From positions 1 to 28,601 of the IMG/VR virus record IMGVR_UViG_3300030331_004578: 28,601 nt of DNA; one strand, given 5' to 3'. Shown here piece after piece: positions 1 to 5,697 of the stretch; positions within the stretch are counted from its first letter, which is position 1; every line of letters starts with the position of its first letter. The notes beneath the pieces were generated by a model, which saw only the letters and a program-made list of their open reading frames with translations, was not told the DNA's origin and did no database searches. This stretch comes from a virus. A program made the position numbers and the translations under genes.

Positions 1-136
1 ACTTGGTCTAAAAGTATATGTTTGCATGGATTATAGTATGTTAATTTGTCCAAACTTCTATGTATGACATAATGGTGGTAATTAAACACTTTTGGTCTAA
101 AGTGATCAATCATAATATCTTGAAAATATTTTAGAT
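1..136. repeat. Left copy of the contig terminal redundancy
   Basis: Bases 1-136 match 28466-28601 at 135 of 136 positions. The difference is G at 78 against A at 28543; in the minus-strand gene this is TAC versus TAT, both tyrosine. The repeat lies inside a glycosyltransferase reading frame that continues correctly through the join. This is what a linear assembly of a circular or circularly permuted genome looks like, and a physical direct terminal repeat in mid-gene is less likely. Confidence 0.95.
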
Positions 137-455
137 GGTGTCCCTGCTCAACAACATTGTTCCAAATTATGTCTATTGGATACTGTTTAAATATCTTATC
201 CAAAATATTAGGATTAAAATATACAACTTGGTGTTTTTTACTGTTTGGAAATGGAACTCTAATAATTTTGACATTTTTGTCTAAATCTCCTTGAACATAT
301 GGTCTTTTGTTGTCAAGCAATAAAATAAAGTTAAATTTATTTGTCTGCACTAATTCGTTACAAATTTGCTTTATGATAATATAGTTGCTGTCGGAGTTTA
401 TGTTATGCACCGACAACATAGGATAGATGAGTACATTTAATTTATTACTTTGCAT
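1..455 (-). CDS. Glycosyltransferase 1, N-terminal part (gene continues at 28601)
   Basis: This is the 5' part of a gene that crosses the contig join. ATG at 455-453 opens a frame (MQSNKLNVLIYPML) that stays open to base 1 and continues in phase at the right end, giving a full protein of 451 residues. This part holds the N-terminal Rossmann-like half of a GT-B fold: an initial hydrophobic strand (NVLIYPML), the FNFILLLDNKRP strand and the DIIWNNVVEQGHHLKYF segment around residues 95-111. Its start overlaps the end of the ParB-like gene by 19 bp, so the two are probably translated together. The start is chosen because it is the first ATG in the frame and fits the dense overlaps of the neighbours. 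The donor-binding half is described in the entry for the right end. Confidence 0.85.
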   Translation of the reverse strand, partial: MQSNKLNVLIYPMLSVHNINSDSNYIIIKQICNELVQTNKFNFILLLDNKRPYVQGDLDKNVKIIRVPFPNSKKHQVVYFNPNILDKIFKQYPIDIIWNNVVEQGHHLKYFQDIMIDHFRPKVFNYHHYVIHRSLDKLTYYNPCKHILLDQ

Positions 456-964
456 TTTATTTCTGAGTGTGTGGTTATAATTGCATTAAATTCCTTATCT
501 ATTTTTTTGTATATCTCTATTGGCATTTTCATTTGGATGGTCACTTCGTCCTTGTCTGTATCTGACAAATCCTCTATATCTTCTTCTTCGAAATCAAAAG
601 TTTTTAGTCCTAACTCTAATTCTGTAAAACCCCAATCGTTAAGATCCGAGATGTCAAATTCGTTGGCTAAGATATCCATGTCAAATTCTCCCCCTGATTT
701 ATTTAACCTTATATTTAATTCCCTCTCTTGTTGTTTGTCTAAATCTAAAATTATACAACCTATCTCTTTGTGGTTTAAATCCTGACAAACTTTTAACCTT
801 TGATGACCACCAATAACTGTAAAATCTTGGTTTACTATAATAGGATCTACAACACCAAAGCGTTTTATGGACTCTAATAAATCTGCATATTGTTTTTTGG
901 TTATTTGCCTTGGATTGTAACTTGCAGGTTTAAGTTTTTCTATTTGTATTTTTTCTAGTTTCAT
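437..964 (-). CDS. ParB-like N-terminal domain protein
   Basis: The 175-residue protein has a ParB/sulfiredoxin-fold domain over about residues 5-95. The ASYNPR box is at 14-19 and the GGHQRL phosphate-binding box at 52-57, followed by a typical ELNIRLNKSGGEFD stretch. There is no partner ParA and no ParB DNA-binding or dimer domain, so plasmid-style partition is unlikely. Stand-alone proteins of this kind are common in tailed phages near terminase, HNH or DNA-modification genes; the fold can bind or hydrolyse NTPs or cut DNA. The gene overlaps HNH upstream (35 bp) and glycosyltransferase 1 downstream (19 bp). The acidic C-terminal half (EEEDIEDLSDTDKDE) is not recognised. The domain is certain; the role (packaging, or recognition or processing of a modified base) is open. 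Confidence 0.85.
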   Translation of the reverse strand: MKLEKIQIEKLKPASYNPRQITKKQYADLLESIKRFGVVDPIIVNQDFTVIGGHQRLKVCQDLNHKEIGCIILDLDKQQERELNIRLNKSGGEFDMDILANEFDISDLNDWGFTELELGLKTFDFEEEDIEDLSDTDKDEVTIQMKMPIEIYKKIDKEFNAIITTHSEIKCKVIN

Positions 965-1253
965 TTTTAAATTTTTTGTTATATTCTATCATGCCATAAA
1001 TATGGTTACAAACATTTTCTAAATGCTTTATTCTACAAAACATATTAAAAATATTATCATTTTCTGCTTGCATGTGACAATATCTGCATAATCCGACTAA
1101 ATTCTCTATATAGTCTTTTGTTAAACTACCCCCCATGCCTCTCCTTTCTATGTGGTGTACATCAACTGCTTTATCGCCACACATCTCACATGGAATAAAA
1201 TCCTGTTCTGCATATTCAAAAAAATCCATATATAATTTAATGTGCTTTTTCAT
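930..1253 (-). CDS. HNH endonuclease
   Basis: This 107-residue protein is a minimal HNH nuclease. A zinc-binding C22-x2-C25 is followed by the catalytic DVHH (residues 31-34), the ERRGMGG turn, N51, and C56-x2-C59-H60, which together give the HNH fold and its zinc site. Small phage HNH proteins near the terminase genes act as nicking or packaging endonucleases with TerL in several siphoviruses. Here it lies five genes before TerS in the same transcriptional direction, which fits that role. It overlaps its neighbours at both ends (17 bp with the gene upstream, 35 bp with the ParB-like gene downstream). A homing-endonuclease origin is less likely because it interrupts no gene. Confidence 0.88.
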   Translation of the reverse strand: MKKHIKLYMDFFEYAEQDFIPCEMCGDKAVDVHHIERRGMGGSLTKDYIENLVGLCRYCHMQAENDNIFNMFCRIKHLENVCNHIYGMIEYNKKFKNETRKNTNRKT

Positions 1254-1605
1254 TGTCGCAACTATTCTTATAAACTTTTTCTAATTGTTGTAAAGTTTTT
1301 TTTATACAACTGCCACAACCACTTGGTTTTTTGTTTGCATTAAACACTTTATTATATAATTTAATGATATTAGCGTGATCATTACCCTTTAGAACATTTT
1401 TAGTTCTACCCATTATATCCTCGTATATTTTTTTTTCATCAGGTGTAAATTGCCTAACTTTTGTATATGGAAATATACTATTAAGTGTTTTTTTCCTTTC
1501 TTCACATCCACAATCCTCGCCTAAAACTTTTTTTGCAATTTTATCTACACCAATTTTTTGTAATGCCTGTTCTATGCTATCACCTAAACCTTTATTTTTT
1601 ACCAT
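1237..1605 (-). CDS. Conserved phage protein with GLGD / EDCGC motif
   Basis: This 122-residue protein opens with GLGDSIEQALQKIGVDKI, then EDCGCEERKKTLN. I associate this arrangement with small proteins of Bacteroidota phages that have no assigned function. The CGC near residue 32 and CGSC near residue 97 could form a zinc or disulfide site. The rest is helical and charged, with no membrane segment. The gene lies between a 30-codon membrane peptide (5-bp overlap at its start) and HNH (17-bp overlap at its end). A role around DNA packaging or modification is suggested only by position. Confidence 0.7.
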   Translation of the reverse strand: MVKNKGLGDSIEQALQKIGVDKIAKKVLGEDCGCEERKKTLNSIFPYTKVRQFTPDEKKIYEDIMGRTKNVLKGNDHANIIKLYNKVFNANKKPSGCGSCIKKTLQQLEKVYKNSCDNEKAH

Positions 1606-1691
1606 AGTATAATAGTTATTAATATTGTTATAATTAGTAGAACGCCTCCAACTAATATTCTTTCTATAAATTTCTCTTCTTTATTTGTCAT
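1599..1691 (-). CDS. 30-residue single-span membrane peptide
   Basis: A 30-codon frame fills the apparent gap between the sigma-like gene and the EDCGC gene. It has a charged head (MTNKEEKFIERI) and one strongly hydrophobic segment (LVGGVLLIITILITIILW). Its ATG forms an ATGA overlap with the stop of the sigma-like gene, and its stop lies inside the start of the next gene (5-bp overlap). This is the same coupling used by recognised genes here. The hydrophobic span makes it a likely inner-membrane peptide. Function unknown; it is far from the lysis block, so a holin role is not favoured. Confidence 0.6.
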   Translation of the reverse strand: MTNKEEKFIERILVGGVLLIITILITIILW

Positions 1692-2188
1692 AAATTTTTC
1701 AAAAATTTTTTTACTCTGTTTATTGTGTGGTAAATAGTATTTCTATCTATTTTTGTGACTTTAGCTAACGAATTTAAACTATGATCTTTCATATAATACA
1801 ACTTAAATATTTGTCTGTCAAACCAATGACAATTGTCTAAAACCTTCTGTATTTTTTTAACATATTCTTGTCTTAATGCTTGATCGTTATCATCTGTGCT
1901 ACTTTTAGTTATTTCGTTATTTATTTCTGTAACTGCTAATTCGTAATATTTTCTATATTCGTAATAGTATCTGCTTGTCTTGGAATAGTATTGGTTCATC
2001 ATTATTCTTGCTATATAGAAAGTAATTTGTTTTTTTTGTATAATTGTATTAATTTTTTCCTGATCTGCATTTAACAGTTCTTCAATTACAACACTTAACA
2101 AATCATCCTGATCACCATTTCCACCACAAACATTATAAGCCATATCTTTTAGCCTATCATAGTTTTCTGAGATGTAGTTGTTAAGCAT
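1688..2188 (-). CDS. Sigma-70-like RNA polymerase factor
   Basis: The 166-residue protein resembles the short sigma-like factors of Bacteroidota phages. Residues about 1-80 look like region 2: NGDQDDLLSVVIEELL, then an aromatic, basic helix around YYSKTSRYYYEYRKYY. The C-terminal 50 residues form a region-4-type helix-turn-helix (SLNSLAKVTKIDRNTIYHTINRVKKFL). It probably directs host RNA polymerase to phage promoters, and the shared bipartite element upstream of three late genes is an obvious candidate target (inference). Its start overlaps the preceding gene by 40 bp and its stop forms an ATGA overlap with a membrane peptide. A plain DNA-binding regulator is the alternative. Confidence 0.75.
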   Translation of the reverse strand: MLNNYISENYDRLKDMAYNVCGGNGDQDDLLSVVIEELLNADQEKINTIIQKKQITFYIARIMMNQYYSKTSRYYYEYRKYYELAVTEINNEITKSSTDDNDQALRQEYVKKIQKVLDNCHWFDRQIFKLYYMKDHSLNSLAKVTKIDRNTIYHTINRVKKFLKNL

Positions 2189-2478
2189 AGTTTACTAATC
2201 GGGGGTATGCCATTTGTTCTCATTAAGTTGTATTCGTAAAAACTAATTTTTCCAATATCTATTTCTGTAACATTGCCAAATATAGTATTTATTTTATTAT
2301 AAATATAATTTAATACCTTTTTGTCTTTTTTCAAATCTCTTAAAACAAAACACATCTCTGCACCTGTGGTAAAGTTTATTATAAACAAATAATTGTTAGT
2401 ATCTGTATAATCTTGGTAACATCTACCATTGCGACTGTTATAAAAAGTCCTATTTGGAATATTATAAGTTGGCTTCAT
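2149..2478 (-). CDS. Hypothetical protein
   Basis: I do not recognise this protein. I prefer the ATG at 2478 (MKPTYNIPNRTFY, 109 residues) over the upstream ATGs at 2505 and 2487 because it reduces overlap with the preceding gene to 17 bp. It is rich in Asn, Tyr and Thr, with strand-like segments (NNYLFIINFTTGAEMCFVL) and a basic helix (LRDLKKDKKVLNYIYNKI), compatible with a small alpha/beta protein. It overlaps the sigma-like gene by 40 bp at its 3' end. No motif indicates a function. Confidence 0.65.
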   Translation of the reverse strand: MKPTYNIPNRTFYNSRNGRCYQDYTDTNNYLFIINFTTGAEMCFVLRDLKKDKKVLNYIYNKINTIFGNVTEIDIGKISFYEYNLMRTNGIPPISKLCLTTTSQKTMIG

Positions 2479-2710
2479 AGTCTGCATATTCGGCACCTTC
2501 TGCATCTACTTTAGGATGATATATATTAATATAAGATCCATATGCTCGGTACCATTCAAGTTCTTTTTTTTGTTCTGCAATAATTATATTTAAATCTGTT
2601 ATTTCGTTTTTTATATTTTCACTCATAATTTTATTTTTATTATCAAGAGCCATCCTTAACATCTTATCTGCATGTAAACTGACTCTAATTTCTTGTTCTC
2701 TTTCACTCAT
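2462..2710 (-). CDS. Hypothetical coiled-coil protein
   Basis: This 82-residue protein is mostly charged helix. Residues 1-55 (SEREQEIRVSLHADKMLRM to IIIAEQKKELEWY) have heptad-like spacing and suggest a coiled coil; the tail is acidic (DAEGAEYADYEANL). The ATG forms an ATGA overlap with the stop of the VRR-NUC gene. Function unknown; position in the early/middle minus-strand series suggests a DNA-metabolism accessory. Confidence 0.65.
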   Translation of the reverse strand: MSEREQEIRVSLHADKMLRMALDNKNKIMSENIKNEITDLNIIIAEQKKELEWYRAYGSYINIYHPKVDAEGAEYADYEANL

Positions 2711-3057
2711 AATCCTAAATATTTATCTATTGTTTTTATTGTTTCGTTCCATCCATTGCACACCATAGCACAATAATTTCTTTTATTTAATTGATCAATC
2801 CAATCTTTTTGTTTTTTTGATGCTTTATTATATCCAACTTTTAATTCAATTGCAAGTCCACAATATTGTCCTCTTGGTTCATAAATAAATAAATCAGGAA
2901 AACCTGACTTGTATCCTGTTTTTTTTGCTTTTATTCTTACAGAATGGTATAATTGATATTGTCCACCCATAGATCCACAATATAAAACATCTTTGCTATC
3001 TAAATATTTACAAATCATAACTTGTAAATCGTATTCTTTTAACTGTGCTTTTGTCAT
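2707..3057 (-). CDS. VRR-NUC domain nuclease
   Basis: The 116-residue protein is a single VRR-NUC domain, a PD-(D/E)xK nuclease family common in phages. The catalytic pieces are visible: GFPDLFI (P54, D55), then AIELKVG (E71, K73) and Q83 in the following helix. Stand-alone phage versions are thought to act as structure-specific or recombination/repair nucleases. The gene is joined to neighbours on both sides by ATGA overlaps, two genes after the replication initiator, which suggests work on replication intermediates. Family call is confident; substrate is not known. Confidence 0.88.
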   Translation of the reverse strand: MTKAQLKEYDLQVMICKYLDSKDVLYCGSMGGQYQLYHSVRIKAKKTGYKSGFPDLFIYEPRGQYCGLAIELKVGYNKASKKQKDWIDQLNKRNYCAMVCNGWNETIKTIDKYLGL

Positions 3058-3170
3058 CTATAAAATTTATAAATTATATAACTTGCAATTGGTGTGGTGA
3101 TCAATAATGAAAAAATATTAATATGTGGTTCGCCACACAATCCTAAGATATGTTTTATTATTTCTATCAT
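3054..3170 (-). CDS. 38-residue membrane peptide (CGEPH motif)
   Basis: A 38-codon frame exactly bridges the gap between the replication initiator and VRR-NUC, with ATGA overlaps at both ends. It reads MIEIIKHILGLCGEPH, then a hydrophobic span (INIFSLLITTPIASYIIYKFY) ending in Arg. The perfect fit at both ends and the single membrane span argue that it is real. It may be an inner-membrane peptide. No function can be assigned. Confidence 0.65.
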   Translation of the reverse strand: MIEIIKHILGLCGEPHINIFSLLITTPIASYIIYKFYR

Positions 3171-3955
3171 ATTGTAGATTTTTTACGCCACACTGTACCT
3201 GCAGTTGGACTATATATTGTTTCATATCCTAATTTTTTTAGGTGTTGAGAATATTCATTTTGTCCATTTTTGTCCAATTGTTTCCATGTGTATTCGTTAA
3301 AATATTCAGGAAATTTGCTTTTTTGTTTTTTACCAAAATTGTTGTTTTTCCACCTTGTTAATCGCCTACCTAAATGCCATGTCTTTTCCATCTCAAATCG
3401 TAATTTACTTCCTGATTTATTAGGCTCTGTCCAATATTCAACAAATGCTATCTTATCTTCATTATTCATATCAATAATATTAGATAGAACAGATTTTTTA
3501 AAATCTGCAATTCTTTGGTCTAATGTTGTTTTATTTGATTTTATTTTATCTGATTTAATTTTATTTAATTTAATAGCATTGCGATCGCTTTGCGATTGCA
3601 TTTCGTTTGCATTAGTCCATCTCTTTTTTGCATTTTCAGATGCTTTTACAGATTTAGATTGTATTTCATTAATAACATTATCCAATCTTTTGCTATAAAA
3701 ACAATTATCCTCTACTATAAATAAATCAAAATTTAAAATTATATTTTTTAATATTTCGCTATCACATTGCAATCCAAAAGCTAATGTTTCGTAGTCATCT
3801 ATACATAATTTATTGTCCTCGCTAAATAAAAGTTCAATTAATGCAAAATAAATACCATAACCTTCGTAACCATATTTTGATCGCAAACGGATGAGTTTTA
3901 TATCATTACGAGCATTCGAGTCGTGAGAAAAGTAAGTTTGTTTTATTTTTTTCAT
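3167..3955 (-). CDS. Replication initiation protein (DUF4373 / Lin1244-Lin1753 N-terminal type)
   Basis: The 262-residue protein begins with a domain (about 1-95: YFSHDSNARNDIKLIRLRSKYG, then YGIYFALIELLFSE) matching the DUF4373/Lin1244 family, a winged-helix N-terminal domain of phage replication initiators. A low-complexity linker follows (about residues 115-145) with a 5-residue repeat (LNKIK, SDKIK, SNKTT), then a C-terminal region (KTWHLGRRLTRWKNNNFG). The linker DNA holds three 12-mers at exact 15-bp spacing, suggesting that the origin lies inside the gene, as in lambda O. A terminator hairpin sits just before the start codon. No polymerase, primase or helicase gene is visible, so this protein probably loads the host replisome (inference). 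Confidence 0.75.
   Translation of the reverse strand: MKKIKQTYFSHDSNARNDIKLIRLRSKYGYEGYGIYFALIELLFSEDNKLCIDDYETLAFGLQCDSEILKNIILNFDLFIVEDNCFYSKRLDNVINEIQSKSVKASENAKKRWTNANEMQSQSDRNAIKLNKIKSDKIKSNKTTLDQRIADFKKSVLSNIIDMNNEDKIAFVEYWTEPNKSGSKLRFEMEKTWHLGRRLTRWKNNNFGKKQKSKFPEYFNEYTWKQLDKNGQNEYSQHLKKLGYETIYSPTAGTVWRKKSTI
3529..3600. other. Candidate replication origin: iteron-like array inside the initiator gene
   Basis: Three near-identical 12-mers, TTTTATTTGATT (3529), TTTTATCTGATT (3544) and TTTTATTTAATT (3559), start exactly 15 bp apart. Immediately beside them is a GC-rich island with the palindrome GCGATCGC (3581-3588) and a repeated TTGCGAT, conspicuous in such AT-rich DNA. Iterons next to an AT-rich stretch inside the initiator gene is the lambda O arrangement. 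The repeats also encode a 5-residue protein repeat, so a purely protein-level explanation remains possible. Confidence 0.45.
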
Positions 3956-3966
3956 AATTGTAATAT

Positions 3967-3994
3967 AAAAAAAACCCCCGTTAGATACGAGGGT
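3967..3994 (-). terminator. Rho-independent terminator between the OB-fold and replication initiator genes
   Basis: On the minus strand ACCCTCGT (3994-3987) and ACGGGGGT (3981-3974) can form an 8-bp stem with one G-T pair and a 5-nt loop, followed by a run of T (opposite A 3967-3974). It follows the stop of the OB-fold gene and ends only 11 bp before the initiator ATG, leaving no room for a promoter in between. Downstream genes would depend on read-through or antitermination. Confidence 0.75.
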
Positions 3995-4002
3995 CTTTTA
4001 AT

Positions 4003-4422
4003 TTAAAATGGTGCTTTCTTATCTACAAAAGGCAAACTGCTTAAATCTTTACCTAACACCCAATCTGCAAAATATTCTGCTCTTGCAATAATATCTTCTT
4101 TACCATAGATGCCTTGTGCTACACATAAGGTTACTGCTCTATCTAATGAAGATTGTCTAACAATATATTCTTGTACTTTATCTTTGTTCATTGTATTATT
4201 ATTTTGAAAATTATTTATTGGTTTTATTTTAGGATACTGTCCATCTTTAAATTCGTAGTCTACGGTTTGATCAACCACAAATTTAGTTTGGTCTTTGTAT
4301 TTAGAGAGATATTCACCAACATCTCCGTTTTCCATCTCTATTTCAAATTTATAGGTTAGTCCATAATTACCTTCCCATGTACCATTTGGCGTAATAGAGG
4401 TTACTTTAGAATTTTTAATCAT
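4003..4422 (-). CDS. Putative OB-fold single-strand DNA-binding protein
   Basis: The first 70 residues of this 139-residue protein (KVTSITPNGTWEGNYGLTYK, FEIEMENGDVGEY, VDYEFKDG, YPKIKPI) alternate strands in the way of small OB-fold proteins found in Bacteroidota phages. After an Asn-rich linker (NNFQNNNTMNK, about 70-80) comes a helical tail (VQEYIVRQSSLDRAVTLCVA) that may mediate contacts. It is cotranscribed after the Cro-like regulator (ATGA overlap) and before the replication initiator, fitting a role in coating single-stranded DNA. It lacks the acidic tip of bacterial SSB. The fold is inferred from pattern only. Confidence 0.55.
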   Translation of the reverse strand: MIKNSKVTSITPNGTWEGNYGLTYKFEIEMENGDVGEYLSKYKDQTKFVVDQTVDYEFKDGQYPKIKPINNFQNNNTMNKDKVQEYIVRQSSLDRAVTLCVAQGIYGKEDIIARAEYFADWVLGKDLSSLPFVDKKAPF

Positions 4423-4649
4423 TTTAAGTCATTTAAAGGGTTAATATATTTAACAAAATCAATATTAAGAATCTCACACAATTTTTCGGTGTCATCAAAA
4501 CTCATAGAACCTAAATTTTTTAATTTATATAATATGGTAGGATAACTATAACCTAATTTTTTTTCTAATCCTCTTTTATTGATTTTATTCTCAAACATAG
4601 CTTGAGAAATTAAATTTTTTCTCAATTCTGTTTTAGTATTTTTAATCAT
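4419..4649 (-). CDS. Cro/XRE-like helix-turn-helix regulator
   Basis: This 76-residue protein is a compact helix-turn-helix DNA-binding domain. Residues about 22-55 (NKRGLEKKLGYSYPTILYKL, then MSFDDTEKLCEILNI) show the helices and turn typical of XRE/Cro proteins. It is the first gene of the minus-strand series, directly beside the divergent promoter region with a perfect 9-bp inverted repeat, a likely operator. It probably controls the switch between the plus-strand early block and the minus-strand block. With no integrase, a Cro-like timing role is more likely than a lysogeny repressor. The OB-fold gene follows with an ATGA overlap. Confidence 0.75.
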   Translation of the reverse strand: MIKNTKTELRKNLISQAMFENKINKRGLEKKLGYSYPTILYKLKNLGSMSFDDTEKLCEILNIDFVKYINPLNDLK

Positions 4650-4673
4650 AATATTTTATTTAAGTATAAAGAA

Positions 4674-4681
4674 CAAACATA
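4674..4681 (-). promoter_or_regulatory. -7 element of the minus-strand early promoter
   Basis: On the minus strand bases 4681-4674 read TATGTTTG, a full match to the Bacteroidota -7 consensus TAnnTTTG. It lies 24 bp before the ATG of the Cro-like gene. I see no good TTG at the -33 position, so the promoter may be weak or need an activator. Confidence 0.45.
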
Positions 4682-4719
4682 ATAAATTTTTTTTACTTAA
4701 TGTTAGATTTTTTTACTAT

Positions 4720-4744
4720 TTATTAACATTATATCTGTTAATAA
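4720..4744. promoter_or_regulatory. Operator-like inverted repeat in the divergent region
   Basis: TTATTAACA (4720-4728) and TGTTAATAA (4736-4744) are perfect 9-bp inverted arms separated by 7 bp. The repeat lies between the two divergent promoters. Further TGTTA half-site sequences stand nearby (4701, 4747 and 4778). This is the best candidate binding site for the Cro-like protein encoded beside it (inference). Confidence 0.55.
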
Positions 4745-4771
4745 GTTGTTAAATATTTTTTATAGATGCTG

Positions 4772-4801
4772 TTGTGGTGTTAAATAACCTTTATATATTT
4801 G
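4772..4801 (+). promoter_or_regulatory. Early plus-strand promoter (Bacteroidota type)
   Basis: TTG at 4772-4774 and TATATTTG at 4794-4801 are separated by 19 bp, matching the flavobacterial consensus TTG-N17-23-TAnnTTTG. The start codon of the first early gene follows at 4831, leaving a leader of about 25 nt. It is probably recognised by the host primary sigma factor. Confidence 0.75.
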
Positions 4802-4830
4802 TTACATAAACAATTATAAAAAATAATATT

Positions 4831-5097
4831 ATGTCTAAAAATTATATACAAACCAAATTATCAACTCGTTCTGTTGGTACTATACAAGCCCTTATCGATA
4901 CAGAAATAAAAAAAATAGACGATATGTATAGTGACTACAAAAAGAAATTAAATGTTGCTAATTCTGAAAGTGATGTTCGACTAAAACAATCATTCTTAAA
5001 AATGTTAAAAACACAGAAAAAAGATTTACAAACAACTCTTAAAGAATTAGATAACGGAGTACATTTAACAATCCACAACTTATACGATCATGTCTAA
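4831..5097 (+). CDS. Early hypothetical protein, coiled coil
   Basis: This 88-residue protein is the first gene after the early promoter. It is mostly charged helix (TIQALIDTEIKKIDDMYSDY to KMLKTQKKDLQTTLKELDNG) with probable coiled coil over residues 18-72. I do not recognise the family. First-expressed phage proteins often alter host functions, but nothing in the sequence shows this. Its stop overlaps the start of a zinc-ribbon peptide. Confidence 0.65.
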   Translation: MSKNYIQTKLSTRSVGTIQALIDTEIKKIDDMYSDYKKKLNVANSESDVRLKQSFLKMLKTQKKDLQTTLKELDNGVHLTIHNLYDHV

Positions 5098-5218
5098 AGA
5101 AATACCAATACCAATTTGTTTAAATTGTGGAGAAGAACACCCCGAATGGTACGAAGATAGTTTTTGTTGCACTGGTTGTAAGCAAAATTATGATTACGAG
5201 ACCTACTACAAAGATTAA
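5090..5218 (+). CDS. 42-residue zinc-ribbon-like peptide
   Basis: A 42-codon frame starts inside the last codons of the preceding gene. It has C10-x2-C13 and C27-C28-x2-C31 (ICLNCGEEHPEWYEDSFCCTG), a spacing that would hold one zinc ion, and an acidic, tyrosine-rich tail (YDYETYYKD). Such peptides in early phage regions can bind nucleic acid or host proteins. It fills an otherwise empty gap in an operon without other gaps. Confidence 0.6.
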   Translation: MSKEIPIPICLNCGEEHPEWYEDSFCCTGCKQNYDYETYYKD

Positions 5219-5242
5219 TAAATAACTTAAAAAAATAAAAAA

Positions 5243-5644
5243 ATGAAATACTTATCACATTATATGGAACAAAAACAAAGTAAATTATTTAAAGAAAATA
5301 AATGTTTTTTTGCATTTAGTATGCAACAAATGGAAAATGCTTTATTTAATGTCAATTTATCTAAAAAAAATATTGTTTCATTAGGTAGTGGAATGTACTG
5401 TCCACGAGAAAATGCCAAATTTGTTGTTGATCAATTACAAAAAATATATAAAGATGCCATAAAACAAGATTTAAAAGAAAATGGTAAAGAAAAAATAATT
5501 TATAGAGAATTATCTAACCACGAATGTTTTCTCGTTAGCGATTATACTGACTGTGTAAATAAACTTATTGATTATCCAATCACAGAAAAAGAAATTAAAT
5601 CTGTTTATCTTAAAAATTATCAAAAAGAACTATCAAAATTTTAA
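5243..5644 (+). CDS. Conserved early protein of Bacteroidota and their phages (possibly DUF7659-like)
   Basis: The 133-residue protein carries blocks I associate with a small family of unknown function in Bacteroidota and their phages: KYLSHYMEQKQSKLF, FFAFS, VSLGSGMYCPREN (around residues 45-57), DAIKQDLKENG and ELSNHECF, ending in PITEKEIKSVY. I believe it is annotated as a DUF (possibly DUF7659), but the number is from memory. It is soluble, without membrane segments. His and Cys in ELSNHECF could be a site, but no activity is known to me. Confidence 0.65.
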   Translation: MKYLSHYMEQKQSKLFKENKCFFAFSMQQMENALFNVNLSKKNIVSLGSGMYCPRENAKFVVDQLQKIYKDAIKQDLKENGKEKIIYRELSNHECFLVSDYTDCVNKLIDYPITEKEIKSVYLKNYQKELSKF

Positions 5645-5649
5645 TACAC

Positions 5650-5667
5650 TATAAAAGATATTTTATA
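5650..5667. promoter_or_regulatory. Palindrome TATAAAA-GATA-TTTTATA upstream of the 5698 gene
   Basis: This 18-bp element is a perfect inverted repeat with 7-bp arms, 30 bp before the start of the next gene. Bases 5650-5668 match 24814-24832 at 18 of 19 positions, and that copy also precedes a plus-strand gene. TATATTTA at 5666-5673 overlaps its right edge and could be a -7 element. It is a candidate operator, or a shared promoter for two unlinked plus-strand genes. Confidence 0.5.
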
Positions 5668-5697
5668 TATTTATATATAACTTAAATTATTACAACT

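Noticed and set aside
437-964. Plasmid-like partition system from the ParB-like gene
   Set aside because: There is no ParA, no parS-like repeats, and the protein lacks the ParB DNA-binding and dimer domains.
3126-3139. Small perfect hairpin TGTGG-TTCG-CCACA
   Set aside because: It lies inside the 38-residue gene and codes part of its CGEPH motif; there is no T run after it, so terminator function is not supported.
4831-5644. Early genes as a toxin-antitoxin pair
   Set aside because: Sizes are suggestive but no toxin or antitoxin motif is visible in the coiled-coil protein, the zinc ribbon or the 133-residue protein.
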